A DNA stretch of 21,238 bases from CAG-791 sp963658695 (GCA_963658695.1 CAVKRN010000037.1:1-21238); one strand, 5' to 3'. Counted from the first letter of the stretch, positions 6,886-15,299 are shown. The notes: generated by a model not told the origin, from the letters alone. A program made the numbers and translations.

Positions 6886-8346
6886 ATGAGAAAAGACAGG
6901 AGGGGTGTCGTTATCATCGGAGCCGGCGTTTCCGGCTGCAGCATCGCCCGGTTTCTGAGCAGATATCAGGCAGATATTCTGGTGATCGACAAGGAAGAGG
7001 ATGTGTGCTGCGGCACCAGTAAGGCCAACAGCGCCATTGTGCATGCGGGGTTTGATGCAGAACCGGGCAGCACCATGGCAAGACTGAACGTGCTGGGAAA
7101 CCGGATGATGCCGGAGCTGTCTCGCGAGCTGGATTTTGAATTCCGGCAGTGCGGGAGTCTGGTGGTATGCCTTCAGGACGAGGATCGTCCGGCACTGCAG
7201 GCACTGTATGAAAGAGGCATCTCCAATGGCGTAGAGGGACTGCGCATTGTGGAGCAGGATGAGCTGCGACAGATGGAGCCGAACATTTCAAAGGAGGCGG
7301 TGGCTGCCCTGTATGCTCCTACGGGCGGTATCGTGTGTCCCTTTGGCCTGACCATTGCCATGGCAGAGAATGCGGCAGCCAACGGCGTGGAATTCCGGTT
7401 TGACACGAAGGTTCAGAAGATCGAGAAAATCGAAGAAGACGAGGACAGTCAGGGCGGATGGAGACTGGTAACCTCGACAGGAGTTTTGGAAGCGGACCTT
7501 GTGATCAATGCGGCCGGTGTGTATGCAGACGAGCTCCACAACCAGATCTGCGAGGACAAGCTGACCATTGTGCCAAGGAGAGGAAGCTATCTCTTATTGG
7601 ATACGACGGCAGGAAATCACGTGAGCCATACGATTTTCCAGCTCCCGGGCAAGTACGGTAAGGGCGTTCTGGTCACACCGACGGTGCACGGAAATCTCCT
7701 CATCGGGCCTACTGCAGGTGACATCGATGACAAGGACGATGTATCAACCACTGCTGCCGAGCTGGCGGAGGTCGCCGAAAAATCCGGCCGGGCCGTGGAG
7801 AACCTGCCGCTTCGGCAGACGATCACCAGCTTTTCCGGGCTGCGTGCCCATGAGCTGGGGCATGACTTTATCATTCAGGAGACCAGGCCGGGCTTTATCG
7901 ACTGCGCCGGTATTGAATCACCGGGACTTACCGCGGCGCCTGCCATCGGAGAGATGGTGGCGAAGATGGCGGCAGACAGTTTGCACCTGCAGGAGAAGCC
8001 GGATTTCCAGAGAATGCGGCAGGGAATAGAGAGAACCAGATACCTGTCCGGAGAGAAATTTCAGGAACTGATTGCGAAGAATCCGACCTACGGCGTGATG
8101 GTATGCCGGTGCTGCAGTGTGACAGAGGGAGAAATTATAGAGGCCATTCACCGCATTCCGGGAGCCAGAAGTCTGGACGGAATTAAGCGCCGGACAGGAG
8201 CGGAAATGGGACGATGCCAGGCGGGATTCTGCAGCCCGAAGATTATGGAGATTCTGGCAAGGGAGCTTGGAATTTCGCAGGAGCAGGTGACAAAATCCGG
8301 CGCCGGTTCGGAATTCATCGTGGGAATCAATAAGGATCAGCTATAG
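6886..8346 (+). CDS. GlpA-type FAD-dependent glycerol-3-phosphate dehydrogenase with C-terminal [2Fe-2S] domain (486 aa)
   Basis: Oxidises glycerol-3-phosphate to dihydroxyacetone phosphate, as judged from family and operon. Residues 8-20 hold the FAD-binding VVIIGAGVSGCS, and the DAO-type oxidoreductase fold runs to about residue 370. The C terminus is a BFD-like [2Fe-2S] domain with Cys407, Cys409, Cys444 and Cys449 (motifs VCRCC and GRCQAGFC). This architecture matches clostridial and E. coli GlpA-type anaerobic enzymes. The start is uncertain. A TTG at 6877 overlaps the glpK stop as TTGA and has GGGAAGGG five bases upstream. The ATG at 6886 has AAGG nine bases upstream and gives the shorter N terminus usual in the family. 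Either way translation is coupled to glpK. It could be listed as an L-2-hydroxyglutarate oxidase-like protein, but the operon favours GlpA. Confidence 0.9.
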   Translation: MRKDRRGVVIIGAGVSGCSIARFLSRYQADILVIDKEEDVCCGTSKANSAIVHAGFDAEPGSTMARLNVLGNRMMPELSRELDFEFRQCGSLVVCLQDEDRPALQALYERGISNGVEGLRIVEQDELRQMEPNISKEAVAALYAPTGGIVCPFGLTIAMAENAAANGVEFRFDTKVQKIEKIEEDEDSQGGWRLVTSTGVLEADLVINAAGVYADELHNQICEDKLTIVPRRGSYLLLDTTAGNHVSHTIFQLPGKYGKGVLVTPTVHGNLLIGPTAGDIDDKDDVSTTAAELAEVAEKSGRAVENLPLRQTITSFSGLRAHELGHDFIIQETRPGFIDCAGIESPGLTAAPAIGEMVAKMAADSLHLQEKPDFQRMRQGIERTRYLSGEKFQELIAKNPTYGVMVCRCCSVTEGEIIEAIHRIPGARSLDGIKRRTGAEMGRCQAGFCSPKIMEILARELGISQEQVTKSGAGSEFIVGINKDQL

Positions 8347-8372
8347 GCTGCGCAGCAAGCGGGGAAAAGGCA

Positions 8373-9647
8373 ATGAGAGAGATGGATCTGGTAATCATCG
8401 GAGGCGGACCGGCCGGAATGGCGGCAGCGATTGCGGCGAAAAAGGCCGGCGTTTCGGATATTTTGATTCTGGAGAGGGATGATAGACTGGGCGGAATTCT
8501 GAACCAGTGCATCCATAACGGGTTTGGCCTGCATACCTTCCGGGAGGAGCTGACGGGCCCGGAATATGCAGGGCGGTTTGAGGAGCAGGTGGAAGAACTG
8601 CAGATCCCCTGCAAAAAAAATACGATGGTCCTGGATATCACGAAGGACCGTGTCATTACAGCAGTCAACCGAGAAGACGGCATTCTGAGCATAAAGGCAA
8701 AGGCAATTGTTCTGGCGATGGGCTGCCGGGAGCGTCCGCGCGGTGCGCTGAACATTCCGGGCTTCCGACCGGCGGGGGTCTACACCGCGGGCACGGCGCA
8801 GCGTCTGGTCAATATCGAAGGCTATCTGCCGGGACGCCGGGTGGTGATTCTGGGATCCGGAGATATCGGTCTTATTATGGCGCGGCGCATGTCGCTGGAG
8901 GGAGCGAAGGTCTTGTGTGTTGCGGAACTGATGCCCTATTCCGGCGGCCTAAAGCGCAACATTGTGCAGTGTCTGGATGACTTTGGAATTCCGCTGAAGC
9001 TGAGCCATACTGTCGTCAATATTGAGGGCGGTAAGCGTGTGACCGGTATTACACTGGCAAGAGTAGAAAACGGAAAACCGGTTCCGGGCACCGAGGAGCA
9101 TTATGACTGTGATACTCTGCTCTTATCCTGCGGCCTTCTTCCGGAGAATGAGCTAAGCCGCGGCGCCGGTGTGGAGATGAGCCCGGTGACCAACGGCCCT
9201 TGCGTGGATGAGACGCTGCAGACCAGCATTCCCGGTATTTTCGCAGCGGGGAATGTACTGCATGTGCACGATCTTGTGGATTATGTCTCGGAGGAAGCGG
9301 GGCTTGCCGGCAAAGAGGCAGCTGCCTACATTCTGGGGCAGCAGGAAGCAGTGACAGCAGAGAATCCGAGAATTGCAGTCTCCTGTGAGGATGGCGTTCG
9401 CTACTGCGTGCCGGAGCGGATTCATCCGGAGCATGTTGGTGAAGCGCTGACGCTGCGGATGCGCGTCGGGAACGTCTATAAGAACCGGACACTGGCCCTG
9501 TATGTGAATGGAGAACGAATCTTTGCAAGAAAGCGGCCGGTCATGGCACCCGGAGAAATGGAAACCATCGTGCTGACCGGAGATAAGGCCAAGGCTCTGC
9601 GCAGTGCGGCGTCGATCGTGGTGCGGACAGAGGAGAATGTCGGATGA
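8373..9647 (+). CDS. GlpB-like FAD/NAD(P)-dependent oxidoreductase (424 aa)
   Basis: Pyridine-nucleotide-disulfide-type flavoprotein that probably forms the electron-transfer subunit of the glycerol-3-phosphate dehydrogenase. The FAD-binding Rossmann motif IIGGGPAG is at residues 8-15. NQCIHNGFGL (44-53) is typical of this clostridial subgroup, where Cys46 may be a redox or cluster-proximal cysteine. GCRERPRG is at 117-124, and the second, NAD(P)-binding motif VILGSGDIG is at 158-166. The FAD-closing motif IFAAGNVLHVHDLVD follows. The last ~110 residues are a short beta-rich extension. The start ATG is preceded by GGGGAAAAGG. It lies 26 bp after the GlpA-type gene; an exact palindrome GCTGCGCAGC (8347-8356) lies in the gap. 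Confidence 0.88.
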   Translation: MREMDLVIIGGGPAGMAAAIAAKKAGVSDILILERDDRLGGILNQCIHNGFGLHTFREELTGPEYAGRFEEQVEELQIPCKKNTMVLDITKDRVITAVNREDGILSIKAKAIVLAMGCRERPRGALNIPGFRPAGVYTAGTAQRLVNIEGYLPGRRVVILGSGDIGLIMARRMSLEGAKVLCVAELMPYSGGLKRNIVQCLDDFGIPLKLSHTVVNIEGGKRVTGITLARVENGKPVPGTEEHYDCDTLLLSCGLLPENELSRGAGVEMSPVTNGPCVDETLQTSIPGIFAAGNVLHVHDLVDYVSEEAGLAGKEAAAYILGQQEAVTAENPRIAVSCEDGVRYCVPERIHPEHVGEALTLRMRVGNVYKNRTLALYVNGERIFARKRPVMAPGEMETIVLTGDKAKALRSAASIVVRTEENVG

Positions 9648-9703
9648 TCGGTGACCGTTACCGGTTGATAAAGATTGATGAATGATGCGGAATGAGGAAC
9701 AAT

Positions 9704-10072
9704 ATGAACACAACAAAGACATTGACCTGTATTGGATGTCCGCTTGGCTGCCAGATTACGGTTGAGTTGGAGGATGGCAGCGTAAAGAGTGTGGTCGGCA
9801 ATACCTGCCCGCGCGGCGATGCCTACGCGAGGAAAGAGGTAACAGCGCCGGCCCGCATTGTCACAACGACGGTGCGTGTAACCGGAGGAGAGATTCCGGT
9901 GGTCAGCGTGAAAACGGCAGGTGAAATTCCCAAGGGGAAGATCTATGACTGCGTGCGTGCACTCAAGGAAGTGGAGGTACCGGCGCCTGTCAGCATCGGC
10001 CAGGTGATCCTCACGGACGTAGCCGGGACCGGCGTGAATATCGTCGCTGCGAAGAATGTGGCGATAGGGTAG
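9704..10072 (+). CDS. DUF1667 cysteine-rich protein, glp operon (122 aa)
   Basis: Small soluble protein of the DUF1667 family, whose genes usually accompany this kind of glycerol-3-phosphate dehydrogenase pair. Four cysteines, Cys9, Cys12, Cys16 (in TCIGCPLGC) and Cys35 (in NTCPRG), form a likely iron-sulfur cluster site. The remainder is predicted beta-strand with a VPAPVSIGQVI-like ending. A role as the third, electron-accepting subunit, in place of GlpC, is inference. The start was put at the ATG at 9704 because GAGGA lies five bases upstream; the in-frame ATG at 9692 overlaps that site and lacks its own. It is the last gene of the glp operon. Confidence 0.88.
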   Translation: MNTTKTLTCIGCPLGCQITVELEDGSVKSVVGNTCPRGDAYARKEVTAPARIVTTTVRVTGGEIPVVSVKTAGEIPKGKIYDCVRALKEVEVPAPVSIGQVILTDVAGTGVNIVAAKNVAIG

Positions 10073-10085
10073 AAATACCATAAGA

Positions 10086-10098
10086 GCTGCGTGGCAGC
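10086..10098 (+). other. Small hairpin after the glp operon
   Basis: GCTGC-GTG-GCAGC is a perfect 5-bp stem with a 3-nt loop, 13 bases after the DUF1667 stop. It lacks a T tract, so it is a poor terminator. It is nearly identical to the hairpin at 3249-3261. Confidence 0.4.
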
Positions 10099-10130
10099 GA
10101 TTATTGCGAACAATTGTAGCTATTCAGCGC

Positions 10131-10260
10131 CATCTCGATTTTGATACTCGAAAGTGCATACGCGGATTTCTCCTTGCATGCGGAAAATCTCGATGCGGCC
10201 GGCCGGGCGAAAGCCTGACCGGCTATGCTGTTTATACGGGTGAAAATCCAACTTGGACAA
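10131..10260 (+). other. Structured intergenic segment between the glp operon and the sensor-kinase gene
   Basis: A helix of CATC..GATTTT (10131-10142) with AAAATC..GATG (10184-10195), interrupted by a 2x2 internal loop, encloses a second arm. It is followed at once by a GC-rich hairpin, 10198-10208 with 10213-10223, closed by a GAAA tetraloop. Downstream, GGTGAAAATCCAACTTGGAC (10239-10258) can form a small stem TCCA-ACT-TGGA. The segment could be the 3' end of the glp transcript or a leader of the kinase operon. There is no T tract after the GC hairpin. The open frame across 10104-10364 has no good start and overlaps the kinase start, so I do not call it. Confidence 0.45.
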
Positions 10261-10360
10261 CCTGCCGCTTTGCTGTTGCTTGTACTGCGTCCTTTGTGAG
10301 TAACGGGTTGACGGCGAATCAATTTGCGGCATATGCGACGGGAAGGAGTGAAACTGCAGA

Positions 10361-12145
10361 ATGAAAAAGTGGATGGCCAGACTTATAGGAGGCAGACATA
10401 CCATTCGAAGAAAAATCAACATTGGCAGCATGCTGATTATTTCAGCGCTGATTCTTTCAATGGGGATTTTTATTTTTGTGAGAGTTTCCGGTATGGAATA
10501 TCGAGCTGCCGTGCAGCAGTATCGGACGTTGACAAGAACGATGGGGGCAAGGTTAGACGAAAACTCAGAGGCCTTCATGAATCAGATCAATTTTGTTGCG
10601 TTGGATGGAACGATGGCAAATCTGCTGTCGGATTATCACAAATCAAGCAGTAATTACCAGGTAATAACGGATATGCGCAGCTTGATTTCTCTGCGCAGCA
10701 ATATCAAAAATGAGATTGGTGCAGTCTCCGTTTATGACACAGAAGGACATGAAATTCTAAGCTGGGATAAGTCGAGTAATACATTCGGACATTACATTCT
10801 TCCGGAGCAAATTGAATTATCTACAATATACCCGTCCGGCCGTATCCGCTGCGAAATGAAGGATGACCAGCTCGTCTACAGCAGGGCTGTGCGTTTGCTG
10901 GATGGCGGCGATGTCGTTGGTTATGTTTCTTTTCTGTATAATAAGTCACGATTTCTAAATAAGCTGGAAATTCTGGCGGAGGACAGGACGTGCTTTCTTG
11001 GATTGTATGACAGCACGTCGCATCAGCTTATAACGACAAATCGGGCAGAGAGGGATGCCTATCAGCATGCGTTGACCGTTATAGACGTAAAGGAGCTGCC
11101 GGAAGGAGTAACGGTTCCTGTTGAAGGTGTTGGAGAGGTCCTTTTGTGCGGAACATCTTCCATTAATGAAGAATGGTATGTTGTTAGCGGCATTCGAAGC
11201 AGTGAAATCTTTGAGTCTCGAAGTATTCTCGTTACTGTGATTCTGTGCTTTTTCCTGGTTGGGATGACGATGATCCTGAGCATCAACATTTTGAACGAGC
11301 GAATTATAGCAAGGCCGATTCTGCAGATCATGCAAGCCGTAAAGCGCGTACAGAATGAGGAATATGATATCTCTTTGAATGTGCATACGGGAGATGAACT
11401 GGAAGAACTGGCCAGCAGCTTTGAAGTAATGGCACATCGAATGGATCATCTGATAAATCAGAATCTGAAGGCAGGACTGGCCTATCGTGAAATGCAGCTG
11501 GCACAGCTGCAGCAGCAGATTGAACCGCATTTTCTTTATAATACATTGGAATGTGTCAATTCACTGGCGCAATTGGAACGGAAGGATGACGTTCGCCATG
11601 TGACAAATGCCTTCGCAAGACTTATGCAGTCGAAAATGAATGATCGGATCTGTGTTACGGTGAAAGAGGAAATTTCCTGTGTAGAAGCCTTTTTGGAGAT
11701 TTACAAGATCATGCAGGCCAGGCTTCTTGATTATGAGATTCAGGTAGATCCGGAAACACAGGACTGGATCATTCCAAGCTTGATCATTCAGCCGATGGTA
11801 GAAAATGCTGTGCTGCATGGAATCATTCCAAGCGGAAGGAAGGGAATTGTAACGGTGGAAGTGCACAGAGACGAGGAGCTTCTTGCTGTTACCGTATCGG
11901 ATGATGGAGTTGGAATGAAGGCTTCTAAGGTTAAGGCCATTGAAGCTTATGCACAGGGAACCGCATCGGAAGAAGAAAAGAACTGCCTGGGTATTGGGGT
12001 GAAGAATGTCTTGAAGCGTATCCGGCTTCTTTATGGGACGGGAGATTACGTTACGGTACTCAGTGACCCGGAATGGGGGACAACATTTACCTTTTTATTG
12101 CCGCAGAATAAAGAACAGGATTCTTCTACGCGAGGAATGGTGTGA
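10361..12145 (+). CDS. YesM-type sensor histidine kinase (594 aa)
   Basis: Membrane sensor that phosphorylates the adjacent response regulator. TM1 spans about 21-41 and TM2 about 288-311. The extracellular region of roughly 245 residues between them has the size of a dCache-type sensor. A HAMP linker follows (about 312-365). The His_kinase domain has the YesM-family motif QQQIEPHFLYNTLE with the phospho-acceptor His390. The ATPase domain shows the N box PMVENAVLHG (Asn482), DDGVGM (514-519) and LGIGVKNV (543-550). GGAAGGAG lies about twelve bases before the ATG. One base separates its stop from the regulator start, so the two are co-translated. The downstream ABC importer is the expected target and source of signal. 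Confidence 0.94.
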   Translation: MKKWMARLIGGRHTIRRKINIGSMLIISALILSMGIFIFVRVSGMEYRAAVQQYRTLTRTMGARLDENSEAFMNQINFVALDGTMANLLSDYHKSSSNYQVITDMRSLISLRSNIKNEIGAVSVYDTEGHEILSWDKSSNTFGHYILPEQIELSTIYPSGRIRCEMKDDQLVYSRAVRLLDGGDVVGYVSFLYNKSRFLNKLEILAEDRTCFLGLYDSTSHQLITTNRAERDAYQHALTVIDVKELPEGVTVPVEGVGEVLLCGTSSINEEWYVVSGIRSSEIFESRSILVTVILCFFLVGMTMILSINILNERIIARPILQIMQAVKRVQNEEYDISLNVHTGDELEELASSFEVMAHRMDHLINQNLKAGLAYREMQLAQLQQQIEPHFLYNTLECVNSLAQLERKDDVRHVTNAFARLMQSKMNDRICVTVKEEISCVEAFLEIYKIMQARLLDYEIQVDPETQDWIIPSLIIQPMVENAVLHGIIPSGRKGIVTVEVHRDEELLAVTVSDDGVGMKASKVKAIEAYAQGTASEEEKNCLGIGVKNVLKRIRLLYGTGDYVTVLSDPEWGTTFTFLLPQNKEQDSSTRGMV

Positions 12146-12146
12146 A

Positions 12147-13706
12147 ATGGAACAATTAAAGAGTACGTATTCAGTAGTGTTGATTGATGATGAAGAGCTT
12201 ATTCTGCAAAGCCTGCACGGAATGGTAGACTGGCAGAATCTGCGCTGCAGTGTGGAAGGGACCGCCAGAGATGGCGCAGAGGGGATTACGTTGATTGAGA
12301 GACTGCGGCCCAATATCGTGATCACGGATGTAAAGATGCCGGTGAAAAGCGGACTTGAGGTGGCAGACTACTGCAGTGAGCACTTTCCGGAGACAAAGGT
12401 CATTGTTATATCGGCATATGATGATTTTGCCTACGTGCAGAAGGCAATGTTCTCGAAGGCTGTGAATTACCTCCTGAAACCGATTGACAGGGATCGTCTG
12501 ATCGAAACGATTGAAAAGTCAGTCCGAGAATTGGATCGAATGGAGGAAAAGAGGCAGCAGACGGCGAAAACACTGGAAAATGCAAAAACATTGGCCACAT
12601 CCAGTCTTCTATTCAATTTGGCCAGATATGGTACAGCAGGTTCTCGTAATGCAGATGCTGATTGGATTCGCGAGCAGATGCAGCAGGATAGTGTGGTTGT
12701 CATGGCGGCTTTTTACAACCTGAAGCTGGAGATGACGCCGACATTTGCCATCGCACAGTCGTACATTGAACGAGCTCTTCAGTTGGCGGGGTACCGGCCG
12801 ATTTTTGGAAGCGCGGATGATCATATTATATTTCTGTGTCCCATATTGCCCGGGACCGATAAGGAGACGGCAAGGCAAAAGCTGGTTGAGTCAATCAATG
12901 TGTTTTTACGGCACAGAACAACGGAACTGGGAGAACTGGCTGTGTTCTGTGTCAGTCCGGTTTACAGCAATGAAGAGCAGCTGCAGCAATGCTACAGCAT
13001 TTGCCGTGAAATGGTGCAGAGCAGCTTTTTTTGCTCGGAGAGTATTGTTCTCACAAAAAGCCCCCAAACGGAGGTAGATATCCCCAATCTGGATATCAGT
13101 GAAATGGTATATGCAGTGATGCACGGAGATGTGGAGAGGACGGGACGACTTCTTGAAAACTGGAAGCGGGAAATCGCACGTACAGAGGATCAGCAGTTTG
13201 CGCTTGCAAAGATTCGTGAGATTTTAAGAGAAGTGACACGATGCGCGGCCAAACTTGGGATGGAAACGGCAAACCGTTGGGAACACCAGTATATCAATGA
13301 GAACTTTGACGCCAGATATGCCTGCGTAATGAGAGGTGTTCAGGCGGTTTGTAACTATGCCAAGCAAAAGGGAGATGTGGTTAGCTGTATGTGTTTGTAT
13401 GTGCAGCTGAATTATGCGGACCGAGAGCTGAATCTGGAAAAAGTAGCAGATTCCATGAAGCTCAACAGTAACTATCTGAGCCGCCTGTTTAAAAAAGAAA
13501 AAGGTGAGAATTTTTCAGATTATTTGACAGATGTACGAATGGAGAAGGCGAAAGAGCTTTTGGGCGGAACAAAGCTGAAAACCTATCGGATTGCGGAAGA
13601 AGTTGGCTATGGCGACCCTCATTATTTCAGTCAGGTTTTCAAAAAAAGATATGGAATGGTGCCAGCAGAATATCGCAGGAAGATGACTGCAGAATTTTCA
13701 CTGTAA
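12147..13706 (+). CDS. YesN-type response regulator with AraC DNA-binding domain (519 aa)
   Basis: Residues 1-125 form a receiver domain, with acidic pocket Asp14/Asp15, phospho-acceptor Asp61 in VITDVKMP, Ser89 and Lys111 in LLKPIDR. A long middle region of unclear fold, about 290 residues, is usual for YesN-like regulators. The AraC helix-turn-helix pair occupies about 415-519, with MKLNSNYLSRLFKKEKG and the ending GMVPAEYRRK. The start is the ATG at 12147, with GAGGA ten bases upstream; longer frames overlap the kinase gene. It is the partner of the preceding kinase, and the gene ends just before a strong terminator. It probably activates the promoter at 13844-13873 of the ABC importer operon. 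Confidence 0.94.
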   Translation: MEQLKSTYSVVLIDDEELILQSLHGMVDWQNLRCSVEGTARDGAEGITLIERLRPNIVITDVKMPVKSGLEVADYCSEHFPETKVIVISAYDDFAYVQKAMFSKAVNYLLKPIDRDRLIETIEKSVRELDRMEEKRQQTAKTLENAKTLATSSLLFNLARYGTAGSRNADADWIREQMQQDSVVVMAAFYNLKLEMTPTFAIAQSYIERALQLAGYRPIFGSADDHIIFLCPILPGTDKETARQKLVESINVFLRHRTTELGELAVFCVSPVYSNEEQLQQCYSICREMVQSSFFCSESIVLTKSPQTEVDIPNLDISEMVYAVMHGDVERTGRLLENWKREIARTEDQQFALAKIREILREVTRCAAKLGMETANRWEHQYINENFDARYACVMRGVQAVCNYAKQKGDVVSCMCLYVQLNYADRELNLEKVADSMKLNSNYLSRLFKKEKGENFSDYLTDVRMEKAKELLGGTKLKTYRIAEEVGYGDPHYFSQVFKKRYGMVPAEYRRKMTAEFSL

Positions 13707-13712
13707 AACACA

Positions 13713-13747
13713 GAATTGCCCCCTCATAAAGGGGCAATTCTTTTTTT
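13713..13747 (+). terminator. Strong Rho-independent terminator of the two-component operon
   Basis: GAATTGCCCC (13713-13722) pairs perfectly with GGGGCAATTC (13731-13740) across an 8-nt loop, followed by seven Ts (13741-13747). It separates the kinase/regulator transcript from the importer operon, so the importer needs its own promoter. Confidence 0.95.
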
Positions 13748-13807
13748 ACAATGCATATATCGGGTTAGCAATATCGAGGTTTTTGTACGCGGGGAGATTT
13801 GCCGCCG

Positions 13808-13834
13808 GTACATCGTTTGCAAAAATCGATGTAC
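13808..13834 (+). promoter_or_regulatory. Inverted repeat, candidate operator upstream of the importer promoter
   Basis: GTACATCG (13808-13815) and CGATGTAC (13827-13834) are perfect 8-bp inverted half-sites 11 bp apart, ending 9 bp before the putative -35. That is an activator position. The response regulator is the best candidate ligand, although AraC-type proteins more often bind direct repeats. Confidence 0.45.
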
Positions 13835-13843
13835 TAGGTATTC

Positions 13844-13873
13844 TTGGGCGTCAAAATTGAGATGGGGTATAAA
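13844..13873 (+). promoter_or_regulatory. Candidate sigma-A promoter of the ABC importer operon
   Basis: TTGGGC (13844-13849) and TATAAA (13868-13873) are 18 bp apart. The weak -35 is consistent with a promoter that needs an activator. Confidence 0.5.
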
Positions 13874-13884
13874 TGCTAACTGGG

Positions 13885-13898
13885 GGAAACCGTTTAGA
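13885..13898 (+). promoter_or_regulatory. cre-like site (CcpA)
   Basis: GGAAACCGTTTAGA matches the consensus TGWAANCGNTNWCA at 12 of 14 positions. It lies 12-25 bp past the -10, that is, just downstream of the expected transcription start, where CcpA binding blocks transcription. Catabolite repression of the sugar importer would be expected. Confidence 0.5.
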
Positions 13899-13951
13899 GG
13901 CAATGCGTAAGCGTACTCGATTCGGAATGGTTGCATAAAAGGAGGAAAGAG

Positions 13952-15262
13952 ATGAAAAAACTACTGGTACTGGCACTGACAGCATGCATGCTGGGAGGGA
14001 CACTTGCTGGCTGCGGATCATCCGGCGAAACGGGATCGGCCTCTTCGGAAGCGGCTGCTTCCACGGAGAGTGACGATGGCAAGGAAGTTTCCATGGATAT
14101 GATCTGGTGGACAGATGGAAACGAGACCGTTGCCATGCAGAAGCTGATCGATGAATATCATGAGCTGCATCCCAATATTACGATCAACATTCAGGAAATT
14201 GCATATGATGACTTGAACACGAAGCTTCAGATGGCGATTGCGGGAGGAGAAGCTCCGGCACTTTCCAGAGGAACAGAAACGACCATTAGTAAGCTTCATG
14301 ATTCGATGGTAAATCTTGCAGACTATACGGATGCGGATGCTCTTTCAGAACAGTTCCTGGATTCTGTGGATTATTTGTATAAGTCGGACGGACAGCTTGT
14401 GGCACTTCCTACGGAGGTTACCGCAAACGGATTGGTTTATAACAAAACAGCCTTTGAGGCAGCCGGTGTAGAGGTTCCGAAAAGTGCAGACGAGATCTGG
14501 ACGTGGGACGAATTTAAGGAGGCACTTCAGAAGGTAGTTGACAGCGGTGCTGTTAAATATGGCATGGCAGTGGATAATGCGGCACACCGCTGGAGTACGA
14601 TTCTGTATGAATTTGGCGGAAGCCTTGCAAACGAGAACGGCGGAAATCTTTCCAGCCAGGAAAGCTTGAATGCCATTAACTTTACCAAAGGACTCAGTGA
14701 GGACGGTTTATTTGTAGATAGTGTCTGGCTCAGCGGAGAAGATCCTAACAGCTTGTTCCGTTCCGGTCAGCTTGCCTGCCAGGTATCGGGTACGTGGATG
14801 ATGCAGAATTATGACACGAACATTACCGATTTTGAGTGGGGCGTGACATATATGCCGAAGGGAACAACCAGATCTTCTGTTCCCGGTGGAAAGAACATTA
14901 CAGCCTTTAAGGGAACCGGATGCGAAAAGGAGGCAGTTGATTTCCTTCTGTGGGTGACAGAAAAAGAACAGAACGAACAGTATTGCCAGGAAAGCCTGTA
15001 TGTTTCTCCTCGTAAGGATTGCTCGGATATTGAATATCCGGTACGTGCGGAAGAGTTTGCGATTTTTGCTGATGAGCTTGCAAATACTCCGGAAACTGCC
15101 GGTTTCGATCTGAGTATGGCAGGATATACCTCCGTTGCGTATACAGATCTGAGGAATTACTGGCCGGAGGTTCTTGCAGGAACCATGTCTGCAGAGGAAA
15201 TGGCAGAGCTGATTGATCAGGATACAAACAGCTTTATGAAGGAAAACGGATATCTGAAATGA
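13952..15262 (+). CDS. Sugar ABC transporter substrate-binding lipoprotein (436 aa)
   Basis: Extracellular solute-binding protein of the family-1 sugar group (MalE/MsmE-like), which captures oligosaccharides for import. The N terminus is a lipoprotein signal, two lysines and a hydrophobic stretch ending in the lipobox LAGC, which would lipidate Cys21. A serine/glutamate-rich linker follows and the mature domain starts near residue 50 with SMDMIWWTDGNET. The motif AGGEAPAL and the late SGTWMMQNY segment are typical of this family. The start is the ATG at 13952 with a perfect AGGAGG six bases upstream; the TTG seven codons earlier overlaps that site. It is the first gene of the importer operon, behind a candidate promoter and cre site. 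Confidence 0.94.
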   Translation: MKKLLVLALTACMLGGTLAGCGSSGETGSASSEAAASTESDDGKEVSMDMIWWTDGNETVAMQKLIDEYHELHPNITINIQEIAYDDLNTKLQMAIAGGEAPALSRGTETTISKLHDSMVNLADYTDADALSEQFLDSVDYLYKSDGQLVALPTEVTANGLVYNKTAFEAAGVEVPKSADEIWTWDEFKEALQKVVDSGAVKYGMAVDNAAHRWSTILYEFGGSLANENGGNLSSQESLNAINFTKGLSEDGLFVDSVWLSGEDPNSLFRSGQLACQVSGTWMMQNYDTNITDFEWGVTYMPKGTTRSSVPGGKNITAFKGTGCEKEAVDFLLWVTEKEQNEQYCQESLYVSPRKDCSDIEYPVRAEEFAIFADELANTPETAGFDLSMAGYTSVAYTDLRNYWPEVLAGTMSAEEMAELIDQDTNSFMKENGYLK

Positions 15263-15299
15263 TTTTATAGCAGTTGGTGGTGGCAAAAGAGGTGATACG

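Noticed and set aside
10236..10275. GGTGAAAATCC motif resembling part of a cobalamin riboswitch
   Set aside because: The rest of the aptamer is missing. I found neither the conserved GCCACTG segment nor the 3' B12 box, and the downstream gene is a sensor kinase, not a cobalamin gene.
10104..10364. Open frame of 86 codons upstream of the sensor kinase
   Set aside because: Its composition resembles no domain, it has no ribosome binding site, its sequence is better explained by RNA-like stems, and it overlaps the kinase start codon.
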